This document shows, one piece after another, positions 22,735 through 32,096 of a stretch of DNA of 64,000 bases. The position numbers were made by a program, and so were the translations under genes. The DNA is taken from contig NC_010506.1 in assembly GCF_000019525.1 (NCBI RefSeq), positions 2,666,001 to 2,730,000 of the forward strand, in the 5' to 3' direction. This DNA is from Shewanella woodyi ATCC 51908 (GTDB taxonomy: Bacteria; Pseudomonadota; Gammaproteobacteria; Enterobacterales; Shewanellaceae). The first letter of the stretch is position 1. Every line of letters starts with the position of its first letter. The notes below the pieces were generated by a model. It had not been told where the DNA came from. It ran no database searches and saw only the letters and a list, made by a program, of their open reading frames with translations.

Positions 22735-23439
22735 ATGAATAAAACATCTAAAATAGTTAAGTCAGACGATATTTTATTAAAATTATGCGGCTCAGTAGCC
22801 AATGTATTGTCTCAAACCACCGACAGTCAGGTTTCCCATGCTGCCATGGTGCAGAGTATTACTCGCACCAGCTTGAAGCCGGATTTAGGCTGTTTTTCAA
22901 TTTTTGATGGTGGTTTCTCTGGCTTAGTTGTGATCAACTTTTCAGCTGATGCTGCTCTTGAGGTGTACCGCGGTTACATGACTCATATGGGTATGCCTGA
23001 AACTGAATTCGCTATCTCTCATACTTCAGATGAGGTTGGGGATGTGATGGGGGAGCTGATGAACCAAATTTTAGGGGACTTTATCAGTAAGGTTAGTAAG
23101 CAGCTGCAGACCTCTATTAATCAAAGCCAACCAAAGATGCTGACCATTAATAAGCAGTTGACCATCTCTGTTGATACCAACCTTGATGATGCCGTTGCGC
23201 GTAGAGTGTCATTTCGCACGCAGAATAACCATATCTTCTATCTTGAATTTGCAATGGATAAAACTGAATTTATTCAACTTGATGAGTTCGATGAAGATGG
23301 AGAGTTCGACCCTGATGACCTCCTAGCCGAACATAGCAATAAAGAGGAGAAAGAGCCTGTATCTCCTTGGGCTAAAGCGGCGAGTAAGGAGAGTGCAACG
23401 GATGAAGCTGACGATCTCCTCAATGAGCTTGGGATCTAA
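22735..23439 (+). CDS. DUF3334-type protein with a CheC/CheX-like phosphatase motif
   Basis: The protein has 234 residues from the ATG at 22735, chosen because the extra upstream residues are not conserved-looking and overlap the promoter. I recognise it as DUF3334-like from TSLKPDLGCF, DGGFSGLVVINFS and the central block. That block, SDEVGDVMGELMNQILGDF, contains Glu107-x2-Asn110-x3-Gly114, the pattern of the active-site helix in CheC/CheX/FliY CheY-phosphatases. Its divergent neighbour is a chemoreceptor. A role in dephosphorylating a response regulator is inferred. The C-terminus (about 180-234) is acidic and probably disordered. Confidence 0.75.
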   Translation: MNKTSKIVKSDDILLKLCGSVANVLSQTTDSQVSHAAMVQSITRTSLKPDLGCFSIFDGGFSGLVVINFSADAALEVYRGYMTHMGMPETEFAISHTSDEVGDVMGELMNQILGDFISKVSKQLQTSINQSQPKMLTINKQLTISVDTNLDDAVARRVSFRTQNNHIFYLEFAMDKTEFIQLDEFDEDGEFDPDDLLAEHSNKEEKEPVSPWAKAASKESATDEADDLLNELGI

Positions 23440-23465
23440 TTTAGATTAACGCTTAATGTCAGATT

Positions 23466-23490
23466 AACGGCGCCTTGTGCGTCGTTTTTT
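23466..23490 (+). terminator. Terminator of the DUF3334-type gene
   Basis: AACGGCGC and GCGTCGTT pair with one G-T wobble around a 5-nt loop, and a run of six T residues follows, 27 nt after the stop. Confidence 0.7.
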
Positions 23491-23572
23491 ATGGGAAGAA
23501 TTGGCATTAAGCATGAGTTAAGCGTTTTATTATGGCACTATCTAAAGATAATAATAATCACAGGGTGGCTGT

Positions 23573-24595
23573 ATGGCATCTAAAGCAACATCGATAGATA
23601 TCGCCTATCGTGCTGGCGTTTCTCAATCTACGGTATCCAGAGCATTAAGAAATAGCCCTTTAGTCAATCTAGAGACACGACAGAAGATCCATGAGATAGC
23701 CAAAGAGCTCAACTACAAGGTGGATAAAAACGCCAGTAACTTGAGAACGCAAAACAGTCTGACTCTAGCCCTGCTTTTATGTGAAGACCCAACCAATGAT
23801 GATTCACTGATTAATCCTTTTTTTCTCTCCATGTTGGGATCGATTACCCGTGCAACAGCCCAGCAAGGTTATGATCTATTAGTCTCTTTTCAACAGTTAA
23901 GCAGTGATTGGCATGGGGATTACGAGGACAGTAATAAGGCCGATGGTATCATTTTATTAGGTTATGGGGATTACCTTGATTACGAAAGTAAACTAGATAA
24001 ACTGCTGTCGCAAAATACTCACTTTGTGATTTGGGGGGCTGAGCATAACAATAATGCCGTGTTATCTATCGGCTGTGATAATGTCCAAGGCGGCATGATA
24101 GCCACGGAGCACCTAATAGAGCAGGGGAGAAAACAGTTTGCTTTTTTAGGCGGAGCATCGAGCCACAGTCCTGAGTTTCGCGATCGTTATTTAGGCCATA
24201 CTAAAGCAATTAAGCAAGCAGGACTATCTCACAGTAAGAAACGGCAATTTAGTGCGATCAGTACCGAAGAGTCGGGCTTTGATGCGACCAAAGAGCTGCT
24301 CGCTTCAGGACAAAGCTTCGATGCTATCTTTGCTGCGAGCGATCTTATCGCTATCGGAGCGATTCGCGCCCTGAATGAGCAGGGTTTACAGGTGCCTGAG
24401 GATGTTGCTGTCGTGGGTTATGATGATATTCCGGTGGCGAGTTTTGCCAATCCACCTCTGACAACAGTTAAGCAAAATACCCAATTAGCGGGTGAGATTT
24501 TGGTTGAGAGTCTGCTTAAGCTAATTAAGGGGGAGGAGGTTAGTGGACAGTTGATCCCAACATCTCTGGTTATCAGAGGCTCCTCATCCATCTAA
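23573..24595 (+). CDS. LacI-family transcriptional regulator
   Basis: The 340-residue protein has the LacI helix-turn-helix at 6-27 (DIAYRAGVSQSTVSRALR), hinge helix LNYKVDKNASNLRT, and a periplasmic-binding-protein-like ligand domain with VVGYDDIPVASFANPPLTTV. It probably senses a sugar. It is flanked by unrelated genes and has no adjacent target. It is the only LacI-type regulator in the window, so it is a candidate for the palindromes in the starch region 10-22 kb away, but its own upstream region lacks that site, and the link is speculative. Confidence 0.88.
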   Translation: MASKATSIDIAYRAGVSQSTVSRALRNSPLVNLETRQKIHEIAKELNYKVDKNASNLRTQNSLTLALLLCEDPTNDDSLINPFFLSMLGSITRATAQQGYDLLVSFQQLSSDWHGDYEDSNKADGIILLGYGDYLDYESKLDKLLSQNTHFVIWGAEHNNNAVLSIGCDNVQGGMIATEHLIEQGRKQFAFLGGASSHSPEFRDRYLGHTKAIKQAGLSHSKKRQFSAISTEESGFDATKELLASGQSFDAIFAASDLIAIGAIRALNEQGLQVPEDVAVVGYDDIPVASFANPPLTTVKQNTQLAGEILVESLLKLIKGEEVSGQLIPTSLVIRGSSSI

Positions 24596-24616
24596 TTAGC
24601 ATAAATATTCAGATGT

Positions 24617-25234
24617 TTATTGCGTACATAAAAAAGCATTGACACTTGATTTAGGTTTTTTTGCTATCTTTTGCATCAGCTTAAAGCTAGGAGTGGTAAT
24701 AGAGTAACGAGTTTGAATATCTTCAATCATTGTCAGCCAAAGCTTTGCCGTCATCTCTGAGTCGGCTAATGCGCGGTGAAATACGCCATCGTTTTCAATC
24801 TGCCTAAATGCGACTAAACCACCGAGTTTATGATTTGGCGCTTCTTGATAGATGCGCCTAGCGATTAACATGGAGCAGGCAAATTCACCTGTGTAGTGAC
24901 GGTTTATTAAGCTGAGCTCAGCATCGAGAAAACGTTGATCGAATGAGGCATTGTGGGCGACAAGATTACTGCCATGAATAAAATCAGCGAAACGATCCAT
25001 CACGACTTCACAAGGTGCGGCAGTGCTTAGCATCTGATTGGTTATCCCTGTGTAACTTTCAATAAAGCTGGTGATCCGAAATCCTGGATTCATTAACGCT
25101 TGAAACGTATCGACAACCACGCCATCTTCTAATTTTACAGCACCAATTTCAATGGCACGATCTCCTTGGTTGGGGGAGAGGCCTGTGGTTTCAAAATCGA
25201 GCACAATAGCTGAGTTGGATGCTGGGTTTAGCAT
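24617..25234 (-). CDS. DEDDh 3'-5' exonuclease, DnaQ/PolC epsilon-like
   Basis: The 205-residue protein has the exonuclease motifs ExoI VLDFETTG, ExoII LVAHNASFDQRFL and ExoIII FHRALADSEMTAKL with the His five residues before the last Asp. It would degrade single-stranded DNA or RNA ends, possibly in repair. It is shorter than DNA polymerase III epsilon and lacks its C-terminal polymerase-binding tail. It follows the fusA2 terminator on the same strand and has its own start at 25234. Confidence 0.88.
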   Translation of the reverse strand: MLNPASNSAIVLDFETTGLSPNQGDRAIEIGAVKLEDGVVVDTFQALMNPGFRITSFIESYTGITNQMLSTAAPCEVVMDRFADFIHGSNLVAHNASFDQRFLDAELSLINRHYTGEFACSMLIARRIYQEAPNHKLGGLVAFRQIENDGVFHRALADSEMTAKLWLTMIEDIQTRYSITTPSFKLMQKIAKKPKSSVNAFLCTQ

Positions 25235-25289
25235 ATTTTGACCTTAGTTCATTCACTATATGTTTGACAGAGTTGGGTGCATCTAAGAC

Positions 25290-25322
25290 AAAAAAGCCCG
25301 CGAGGTAAGTCGCGGGCTTTTT
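25290..25322 (-). terminator. Rho-independent terminator of fusA2
   Basis: AAAAAGCCCGCGA and TCGCGGGCTTTTT form a 13-bp perfect stem around a 6-nt loop, 22 nt after the EF-G stop. The T-run is present on both strands. Confidence 0.9.
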
Positions 25323-25343
25323 AAGGAAACTTAAAAAGTAATA

Positions 25344-27428
25344 TTACTTCTTAGCGTTTCTCTCTTTAACTTCAGCGATAACTTTCTCAGAAACACTGTT
25401 TGGACATGGTGAGTAGTGAGCAAATTCCATAGAGAATTGACCACGACCAGATGTCATAGTACGTAGTGAACCGATGTAACCGAACATTTCTGATAACGGT
25501 ACGTCAGCTTTAATACGAACACCTGTAACACCAGCGTTCTGATCTTTGATCATACCGCGACGACGGTTAAGGTCACCAATTACGTCACCAACGTTGTCTT
25601 CTGGGCTGAATACATCAACGTTCATGATAGGCTCAAGAAGTTGTGCACCGGCTTTTGGCATTGATTGACGGAAAGCACCTTTAGCAGCGATTTCGAACGC
25701 GATAGCTGACGAGTCAACTGCGTGGAAAGCACCATCCATAAGCTCAAGCTCAACGTCAAGTACTGGGAATCCAGCAACAGTACCTGTGTTCATCATGCTT
25801 GCGAAGCCTTTCTCAACTGCTGGCCAGAATTCCTTAGGAACGTTACCACCAACAACAGAAGACTTAAATGTGAAGCCAGAGTTTTGCTCACCAGGACGGA
25901 TAACATAGTCGATCTTACCGAACTGACCTGAACCACCAGACTGCTTCTTGTGTGTGTAGCTATCTTCAGTTACCTGAGTGATAGTTTCACGGTAAGCTAC
26001 TTGTGGCTCACCAACAATTAGGTCAACGCCGTAAGTACGCTTAAGGATATCTACCTTAATGTCTAGGTGAAGCTCACCCATACCTTTAAGGATAGTTTCA
26101 CCTGAATCTTCGTCAGTCTCAACGCGGAATGATGGATCTTCTGCAATCATCTTACCGATAGCGATACCCATCTTCTCGCTGCCGCCTTTATCTTTTGGCG
26201 CTACTGCGATAGAGATAACTGGCTCTGGGAATACCATTGCTTCAAGAGTACAAGGGTGCTTAACATCACATAGAGTGTGACCAGTTTGCACGTTCTTCAT
26301 ACCAACGATAGCGATGATGTCACCAGCTTGTGCGTAATCAAGTTCGTTACGCTCATCAGCTTGCATCTCAACCATACGACCAACACGCTCAGTTTTACCT
26401 GTGAACGAGTTAAGGATGGTGTCACCTTTGTTGATCTTACCTGAGTAGATACGTACGAAGGTTAGTGCACCAAAACGGTCATCCATGATTTTGAATGCTA
26501 GTGCTTTTAATGGCTCATCGATAGAAACTAGAGCGAATTCGCCAGTTTCGTTACCTTCTTCATCAGTAAGAGGTTGTGGATCAACTTCAACTGGATCTGG
26601 TAGGTAATCAACAACAGCGTCAAGAAGAAGCTGCATACCTTTGTTCTTGAAAGCAGAACCACAGTAAGTTGGGAAGAAAGTCATGTCACGAGTACCAGCA
26701 CGGATACAACGCTTAATGTCTTCCATAGATGGCTCTTCGCCTTCCATGTAAGATTCCATTAGGTCGTCGTCCATTTCAACTGCAGACTCGATTAGCATTT
26801 CACGATATTCTTCAACAAGCTCAACCATGTCAGCTGGGACATCTTCGATCTTGTAGTTTTCAGCTTCACCAGTGTCATCCCAAACCCACGCTTTACGAGT
26901 AAGTAGGTCAACAACACCAGTAAATTCGTCTTCGATACCGATTGGAAGAACCATAACTAGTGGGTTAGCCGCTAGTACATCTTGTGTTTGCTTAACAACA
27001 CGTAGGAAGTCAGCACCCATACGGTCTAACTTGTTTACGAAGATGATACGAGCAACTTCTGATTCGTTCGCATAGCGCCAGTTAGTCTCAGACTGTGGCT
27101 CAACACCACCGCTACCACAGAATACACCGATGCCGCCATCAAGAACTTTAAGAGAACGGTATACTTCAACTGTGAAGTCAACGTGGCCAGGGGTGTCGAT
27201 AACGTTAAAACGGTGGTCGTTCCAGAAGCAACTTACAGCAGCAGACTGAATGGTAATACCACGCTCAGCTTCCTGTTCCATGAAGTCAGTTGTAGATTCA
27301 CCATCATGAACTTCACCTATCTTATGGATCTTACCGGTTAGCTTAAGAATACGCTCTGTTGTGGTGGTCTTACCCGCGTCAACGTGAGCAAAGATACCAA
27401 TGTTTCTGTACTTTGATAAATCAGTCAT
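25344..27428 (-). CDS. fusA: Elongation factor G, second copy (EF-G2 type)
   Basis: The 694-residue GTPase has G1 [15 protein letters not shown], effector-region RGITIQSA, G3 DTPGHVDF and G4 NKLDRMG, followed by domains II-V including [13 protein letters not shown]. It drives ribosomal translocation or recycling. It stands alone, not with rpsL, rpsG and tuf, so it is probably the additional EF-G paralogue of Shewanella and Vibrio; the str-operon copy would be outside the window. Whether it does translocation, recycling or both is not visible in the sequence. It diverges from roxA. Confidence 0.9.
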   Translation of the reverse strand: MTDLSKYRNIGIFAHVDAGKTTTTERILKLTGKIHKIGEVHDGESTTDFMEQEAERGITIQSAAVSCFWNDHRFNVIDTPGHVDFTVEVYRSLKVLDGGIGVFCGSGGVEPQSETNWRYANESEVARIIFVNKLDRMGADFLRVVKQTQDVLAANPLVMVLPIGIEDEFTGVVDLLTRKAWVWDDTGEAENYKIEDVPADMVELVEEYREMLIESAVEMDDDLMESYMEGEEPSMEDIKRCIRAGTRDMTFFPTYCGSAFKNKGMQLLLDAVVDYLPDPVEVDPQPLTDEEGNETGEFALVSIDEPLKALAFKIMDDRFGALTFVRIYSGKINKGDTILNSFTGKTERVGRMVEMQADERNELDYAQAGDIIAIVGMKNVQTGHTLCDVKHPCTLEAMVFPEPVISIAVAPKDKGGSEKMGIAIGKMIAEDPSFRVETDEDSGETILKGMGELHLDIKVDILKRTYGVDLIVGEPQVAYRETITQVTEDSYTHKKQSGGSGQFGKIDYVIRPGEQNSGFTFKSSVVGGNVPKEFWPAVEKGFASMMNTGTVAGFPVLDVELELMDGAFHAVDSSAIAFEIAAKGAFRQSMPKAGAQLLEPIMNVDVFSPEDNVGDVIGDLNRRRGMIKDQNAGVTGVRIKADVPLSEMFGYIGSLRTMTSGRGQFSMEFAHYSPCPNSVSEKVIAEVKERNAKK

Positions 27429-27793
27429 TTTTCTACTCTATTGGAGTTACGTTCTAAAATTCGGGGGGAAGTATATCAATACTTTTGAAATTGTTTTATA
27501 GATTTTTATTAAAATCCTGCATTTTCGGTTAAATAACCGAAGGGAAAGTCTATCTTCTGCCACGTAGAGCGTTCTGTAACCCTTGCTACTTCTGGTTTTC
27601 GGGCTGATCAGGTAGAAACCACCAGTGTTCTTTTTTACTTATATCATTTTTCCCAAATGTGACTTCACAACAGTACTATTTCTTCTTTCATCCACTCTTA
27701 TAGGGAGCTGTATCACTATTTTATGATCTCATCGAGCGTTTTGACATTGGTTTGTTGCTAGCATCGCCGAAATTTTTTATCGGTAGAACCATG
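27429..27793. other. fusA2-roxA divergent intergenic region
   Basis: 365 bp with no credible gene. It holds the fusA2 leader, including an 18-bp palindrome listed separately, and the roxA promoter region. A weak stem around CTGGTTTTC...GAAACCACCAG (about 27592-27632) may be a leader hairpin; no RNA gene was recognised. Confidence 0.5.
27524..27541. promoter_or_regulatory. 18-bp palindrome between fusA2 and roxA
   Basis: TTCGGTTA-AA-TAACCGAA is a perfect inverted repeat 96 bp upstream of the fusA2 start and 250 bp upstream of roxA. It could be an operator or a leader hairpin. No T-run follows, so it is not a standard terminator. Confidence 0.45.
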
Positions 27794-28936
27794 ATGCAAC
27801 TTGAACTCGGTGAGTTAACCCCTGAACAATTCTTGAAAGAGTATTGGCAAAAAAAACCGTTAGTTATCCGAAAAGGTTTCTCTAACTTCAGAGACTTACT
27901 CTCACCTGAAGAGATGGCTGGTTTAGCTTGTGATGAGATGGTTGAGTCTCGCCGTATCTATAAAGAGCAGGGGGAATGGCAAGCTGAGTTTGGCCCATTC
28001 GATAGCTATGAACATCTTGGTGAGTCAGGTTGGACTTTGGTGGTTCAAGCGTTGAACAACTGGCTTCCGGGTGCAGAACAATTGATCCAGTGCTTTGATT
28101 TCATCCCTCGCTGGCGTTTTGATGATGTCATGGTGAGTTATGCGACACCTGGCGGAGGTGTTGGACCGCATATTGATCTCTATGATGTGTTTATCTGCCA
28201 AGGCTCTGGTCGTCGTCGCTGGCGTGTGGGTGACAGAGGAGAGCATAGAGAGTTTGCTGCTCACCCAGCTCTGCTTCACACTGAAGCATTTGAGCCTATT
28301 ATTGATGTGGAATTGCTACCAGGAGATATTTTGTACCTGCCACCTGGTTACCCTCATGATGGGGTGACGCTTGAAGAGTCGATGAGCTTCTCTGTTGGCT
28401 ATCGTACAGCTTCGGCAAAAGATATGGTAAGTGCATTGGCTGACCACTTAATTGATAATGAACTGGGTTGTGAACAGATTGAAGATCCAGACAGAGTAAT
28501 CAGTTTGCAAAGTGGACGCGTAGATGAAAGCGACTTAGCAAGAATTAAGGCGCAACTTCTGGCCAAATTAGATGATAGATTGATCAGTGAATTCTCGGGG
28601 AGATACCTGACAGCATCTAAGTGTGAGTTAGATCTGCCTGAGCAGAGTTTAGGTTTTCAATCGACAGATATTTTGGAGATGTTAAAAGCGCAGACACTTA
28701 TCCGCCTTGGTGGCTTGCGAGTGCTTTATTTCGATGCCTCTGTTAAGCAAGGTCTGTTTTACATTAATGGTGAGGAGTATCAGTTATCATCAGCGCTCAG
28801 TGACGCTATCCCGTTTTTATGTGATCAGCAGCAATTGAGCTATTCGTGTATAGCTCCTTGGCTAGATAGCCGTGAGTTCATCGAGCAACTGACTTTGTGG
28901 GTCAACGCGGGTTTCTGGTATTTTGAAGAGGATTAA
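27794..28936 (+). CDS. roxA: Ribosomal oxygenase RoxA (YcfD), L16 arginine hydroxylase
   Basis: The protein has 380 residues from the ATG at 27794; an adjacent ATG at 27791 is possible, while the longer frame from 27752 adds non-family residues. It is a JmjC/cupin 2-oxoglutarate- and Fe(II)-dependent oxygenase: GPHIDLYDVF gives His and Asp iron ligands and GYPHDGVTLEES the distal His. RoxA hydroxylates an arginine of ribosomal protein L16. The C-terminal dimerisation and winged-helix region is full length. It is divergent from an EF-G gene, which suggests a translation theme. Confidence 0.92.
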   Translation: MQLELGELTPEQFLKEYWQKKPLVIRKGFSNFRDLLSPEEMAGLACDEMVESRRIYKEQGEWQAEFGPFDSYEHLGESGWTLVVQALNNWLPGAEQLIQCFDFIPRWRFDDVMVSYATPGGGVGPHIDLYDVFICQGSGRRRWRVGDRGEHREFAAHPALLHTEAFEPIIDVELLPGDILYLPPGYPHDGVTLEESMSFSVGYRTASAKDMVSALADHLIDNELGCEQIEDPDRVISLQSGRVDESDLARIKAQLLAKLDDRLISEFSGRYLTASKCELDLPEQSLGFQSTDILEMLKAQTLIRLGGLRVLYFDASVKQGLFYINGEEYQLSSALSDAIPFLCDQQQLSYSCIAPWLDSREFIEQLTLWVNAGFWYFEED

Positions 28937-28957
28937 TATTCTTTTAACGGATTGATT

Positions 28958-28983
28958 AAATGGAGCCTTATGGCTCCATTTTT
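28958..28983 (+). terminator. Terminator of roxA
   Basis: AAATGGAGCC and GGCTCCATTT form a perfect stem around a 4-nt loop with a T-run, 22 nt after the stop. Confidence 0.88.
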
Positions 28984-29034
28984 GTTACTCTCGAGCGAAA
29001 ATGTGATGTAAGTGATTAAATTAGGAGCTTTATT

Positions 29035-29403
29035 GTGGCGATTGAACACAGCGAGTTGATGGCAGAATTAGCCTCTTTAGATTGTCGTACTAACTTTACC
29101 ATCAAGAAGATCACCGAATATATGTTGCCTAAGCTCAAAGAGCCTATCTATCTTCATGGGGCAGATAAAGATTGTCAGCTGGTGATTAGACCCGCCTATG
29201 AGGTATTTCTTGCAGATCTTGCTGAACTTGAGGGAGTCACATACAAAGAGGGGTATTTTCATAACAATGAGATGACTCGTTTTCCTAAGCGTGTACAGAA
29301 GAGCTTAAACGGCATTCACTACGGACTTGGGTTTAAATTTACTGATCGTGAGGCTGTAAAACGCTTTATTCACCGCCTTATCACTATCATTAATGGTGGT
29401 TAA
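29035..29403 (+). CDS. Conserved-looking small cytoplasmic protein, unknown function
   Basis: The 122-residue protein starts at a GTG with AGGAGC about eight bases upstream, so the start is sound. It is soluble, with mixed helix and strand and no signal peptide. Notable stretches are PIYLHGADKDCQLVIRP, EGVTYKEGYFHNNEMT and GIHYGLGFKF. I do not recognise the family firmly. It lies between roxA and the starch region with its own signals and is probably monocistronic. Confidence 0.75.
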   Translation: MAIEHSELMAELASLDCRTNFTIKKITEYMLPKLKEPIYLHGADKDCQLVIRPAYEVFLADLAELEGVTYKEGYFHNNEMTRFPKRVQKSLNGIHYGLGFKFTDREAVKRFIHRLITIINGG

Positions 29404-29434
29404 TATTTTTGTGTCGATTTGACTCGTTGTACAA

Positions 29435-29460
29435 AGAAGCCAGTCGATTGACTGGCTTCT
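29435..29460. terminator. Hairpin between convergent genes, likely terminator
   Basis: AGAAGCCAGTC and GACTGGCTTCT form an 11-bp perfect stem with a 4-nt loop between the small unknown gene and the glucoamylase gene. T-runs are short on both strands, so termination strength is uncertain. Confidence 0.6.
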
Positions 29461-29505
29461 GGTTCGTGGCATTCTTATTGATTACACTGTTGAAAATGAT
29501 TCTGA

Positions 29506-32028
29506 CTATTCATTTAATGTTTTTGAGACAAGCTCATAGTGATCCCATACCTGCTTATCTGTCATTGAGCGGACTAACTTGATGTATTCGGCATGTGTCC
29601 ACGCCAGTGGGGTGGCAGAGTTTGTTCCCTGCCCAAGTTGATACTGGTATCGAGTGGCATGACCTACGCCGTCCCAAGCTTGCTCTGGTAGCATCAATCC
29701 ATCATTTGCGAATGCTTCCATTCCCTGAACATAGGTATTAATCAGCTCGCTTTGTTTCTCTTTCGTTAACTGATCTGATTGGATGGCTTTAGCTAGTTCA
29801 TAATGCCCACGTTCACCAGTAAAGAATGGCCAAACTCGACCACGTTGCCCTAGGCTATTACTGCCTTTTTCGGCGTAGTTGTCTCCAGTTTGAGTATCTT
29901 CACCATAACCATCATTACCGTAACGTCTAAAGCCTGGAAATTGGGTGCCATCTTTAGCGGTAAACAGATATTTAACTCTGAGTTGATCCTCTAGTTGGGT
30001 GTTATCGATTAAAGCAAGTGTTTGTTCGATCACAGGATCTTGTGCTGGACGAACGCCGTAACGAACGAGTTCTAAGAAACCACCGTCGAGTACGAGTCGC
30101 TGATCTAGCCCTGGACGCCCATTGTTATCACCCAGACGGTCATCTGTGTTGGGGGTGCCATTTGGAGCCAGCCTAAGGTAGTAAGGGGCGGGAGCCTGCT
30201 TGCCTGTCAAGGGGACTGGCGAGGTGGCACTGAGCAAACCATTATCTGTGATAAGGAGCTTGCTGAGCTTGTTATTCATGGTTTTCGCTGTGATTAAATA
30301 ACGCTCTGCACCTTGGTTATCGTCTGCTACTTTGGCTATTTCACTGGCTGCAATTAAGCCAGAAATTACGGCGGCTGAGGTAGAGGGAGAGTAACCAATC
30401 TGCTCCTCCCAGCGCTCTTGTTGTGTTTTGAGCGGTGTGATCTCTGAGTGGTTCCAGCCTAAATTAACTTCGCCACCAGTGACTAAAAACTCAGCAGCTG
30501 GTTTTAGCATCTGGGCGTACCAATGAGCGATATCACTGTCGGTAAGTACACCTGCTTGCCACAGTTTCCAAGCTAACATGATGGGCATGGCAGTTTGATC
30601 CAGTTGAACGGCGACCCACTCTATTTCACCGTCAACCTGGGTTTTTTGTAAGAACCAACCTGGAGTTCCACTAAAACCTGGGGTGTCTTTGGTGGCTTGT
30701 ACTTTCTTTAGATATTCAAAGGCAACTTTAGCGGTTTGTGTATCGCCCATGGCCAGAAATGCCATAGCGCACTGATAGAAATCTCTGGGCCAGACGGCTT
30801 TATAACCTGTGCTGGCTTTCGTTGCTGGTATTGTGTCTCCCCAAGGGTTGGACAGAGAAGCGATAAGGGCGCCAGGGTGAGTTTTGTCCTCTTGAGCCTT
30901 GAGAACAAGTGCACTGGCGTACAGCAGTTTGCCATTGTCTGTGGTATTGGCTGACATTGGCGAAAGCTGGGTTAGAGAAGCTAGATAATCTTGCCAACCT
31001 AGGGCATCTCCCTTGCCATTGTATGTATCGAGTACAGTATTATTACCGTCTGCTAATGTTGCATCAGCATTGGCTAGACTCTCTGTTTTACTTTGACCAA
31101 AACCAAGGACAAGATTGAAATCAAGACTGCTGTCCTTTTCATCTGTGCTTCTTTGTGGTGTTGGAAGTTGAGCTGTCAATGCCACATTGCCTAAGTTCTG
31201 AGATGGCTGTTTATTGTGGTTTTTCTCTTCGCTGGTAGAGGTAAACTGCCAATCCATCTTACCGTCTTGTTTAAGATCTGTAAGCCCATCTGATCTGCCA
31301 ACAAAGCCTGCGCTGGCTTTGGTGAAAACAAGATCCGATCTTAAGGTCAACACACTAGATTGACTCGCTCCAGTGTATGCTTGAAGTTGTTGTTTATTTG
31401 GTTCATTAATCACCTTAGCAATGTCATTAGCGCCACTATTGTCAATGTGAGGGTTGAGATACACATAGGGAGTAATGCCATCTTCAAAAGCGGTAAAAAT
31501 GACCCGCATCATTAAACTATCACGCTTAGGGTCGGTAAAAATATGCTTCTCTATTTCATATTTACCTTCAATATCTCTATTAACTACTTTATAAGCCAAA
31601 GAGAGAGGGCGTCCCATTTTGTCTTTATGCAGATAATCTATTGTGCTGGTGGTGTTATCTTTTTCTGTATCGACAAAACCTTCGCCTGTGATGATGAACT
31701 GCATCTCTTTAAGCTGAGCATTGTGGATCAATCCATACATGGTTTCTGTTAACACACCTTGTGCAATGGAAAACCAGACTCGGCTATTGGGGCTCTTTTC
31801 AAGTTCCTCTTTATCATAAGCTTGATAAGAGGTGCCGATCCCCGTTTTACCCGCAAAAGCCCAAGTAGGCTCGTTACCTGGGGCTCCAGTGGCTATGTTG
31901 CTCGCAATTGGCTTAGCTGGTTCGGTTTGTGTTGATGATGGTGAGCAGGCTGATAGAAACCCTGTGACAGCGATGGTGAGTATCGTTTTGCTAAATTGGA
32001 CTGGTAGGTTGCTCGGTCTGAAAATCAT
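29506..32028 (-). CDS. Glucoamylase (GH15 glucan 1,4-alpha-glucosidase), exported lipoprotein
   Basis: The 840-residue protein has a signal peptide and lipobox LSAC (Cys28), followed by Ser-Pro-Ser. An N-terminal beta-sandwich (about 50-335) precedes the (alpha/alpha)6 barrel. Catalytic landmarks of GH15 are present: TGYKAVWPRDFYQCAMAF, the acid Glu in QERWEEQIGYSPST, and the base Glu in MLPEQAWDG near the C-terminus. It releases glucose from the non-reducing ends of starch and maltodextrins in the periplasm or at the outer membrane. It follows the sugar transporter gene by 68 nt as the last gene of that operon. Confidence 0.92.
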   Translation of the reverse strand: MIFRPSNLPVQFSKTILTIAVTGFLSACSPSSTQTEPAKPIASNIATGAPGNEPTWAFAGKTGIGTSYQAYDKEELEKSPNSRVWFSIAQGVLTETMYGLIHNAQLKEMQFIITGEGFVDTEKDNTTSTIDYLHKDKMGRPLSLAYKVVNRDIEGKYEIEKHIFTDPKRDSLMMRVIFTAFEDGITPYVYLNPHIDNSGANDIAKVINEPNKQQLQAYTGASQSSVLTLRSDLVFTKASAGFVGRSDGLTDLKQDGKMDWQFTSTSEEKNHNKQPSQNLGNVALTAQLPTPQRSTDEKDSSLDFNLVLGFGQSKTESLANADATLADGNNTVLDTYNGKGDALGWQDYLASLTQLSPMSANTTDNGKLLYASALVLKAQEDKTHPGALIASLSNPWGDTIPATKASTGYKAVWPRDFYQCAMAFLAMGDTQTAKVAFEYLKKVQATKDTPGFSGTPGWFLQKTQVDGEIEWVAVQLDQTAMPIMLAWKLWQAGVLTDSDIAHWYAQMLKPAAEFLVTGGEVNLGWNHSEITPLKTQQERWEEQIGYSPSTSAAVISGLIAASEIAKVADDNQGAERYLITAKTMNNKLSKLLITDNGLLSATSPVPLTGKQAPAPYYLRLAPNGTPNTDDRLGDNNGRPGLDQRLVLDGGFLELVRYGVRPAQDPVIEQTLALIDNTQLEDQLRVKYLFTAKDGTQFPGFRRYGNDGYGEDTQTGDNYAEKGSNSLGQRGRVWPFFTGERGHYELAKAIQSDQLTKEKQSELINTYVQGMEAFANDGLMLPEQAWDGVGHATRYQYQLGQGTNSATPLAWTHAEYIKLVRSMTDKQVWDHYELVSKTLNE

Positions 32029-32096
32029 CTTGTTGAAACTCCAATTGTTCTTGTTTTAGGTCGGTACTGGATTTTGATTGATAAGGTATGATTCTG

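Noticed and set aside
25722-25931. Plus-strand open frames inside the EF-G gene
   Set aside because: They are mirror frames of a highly biased, strongly conserved gene and have no start signals of their own.
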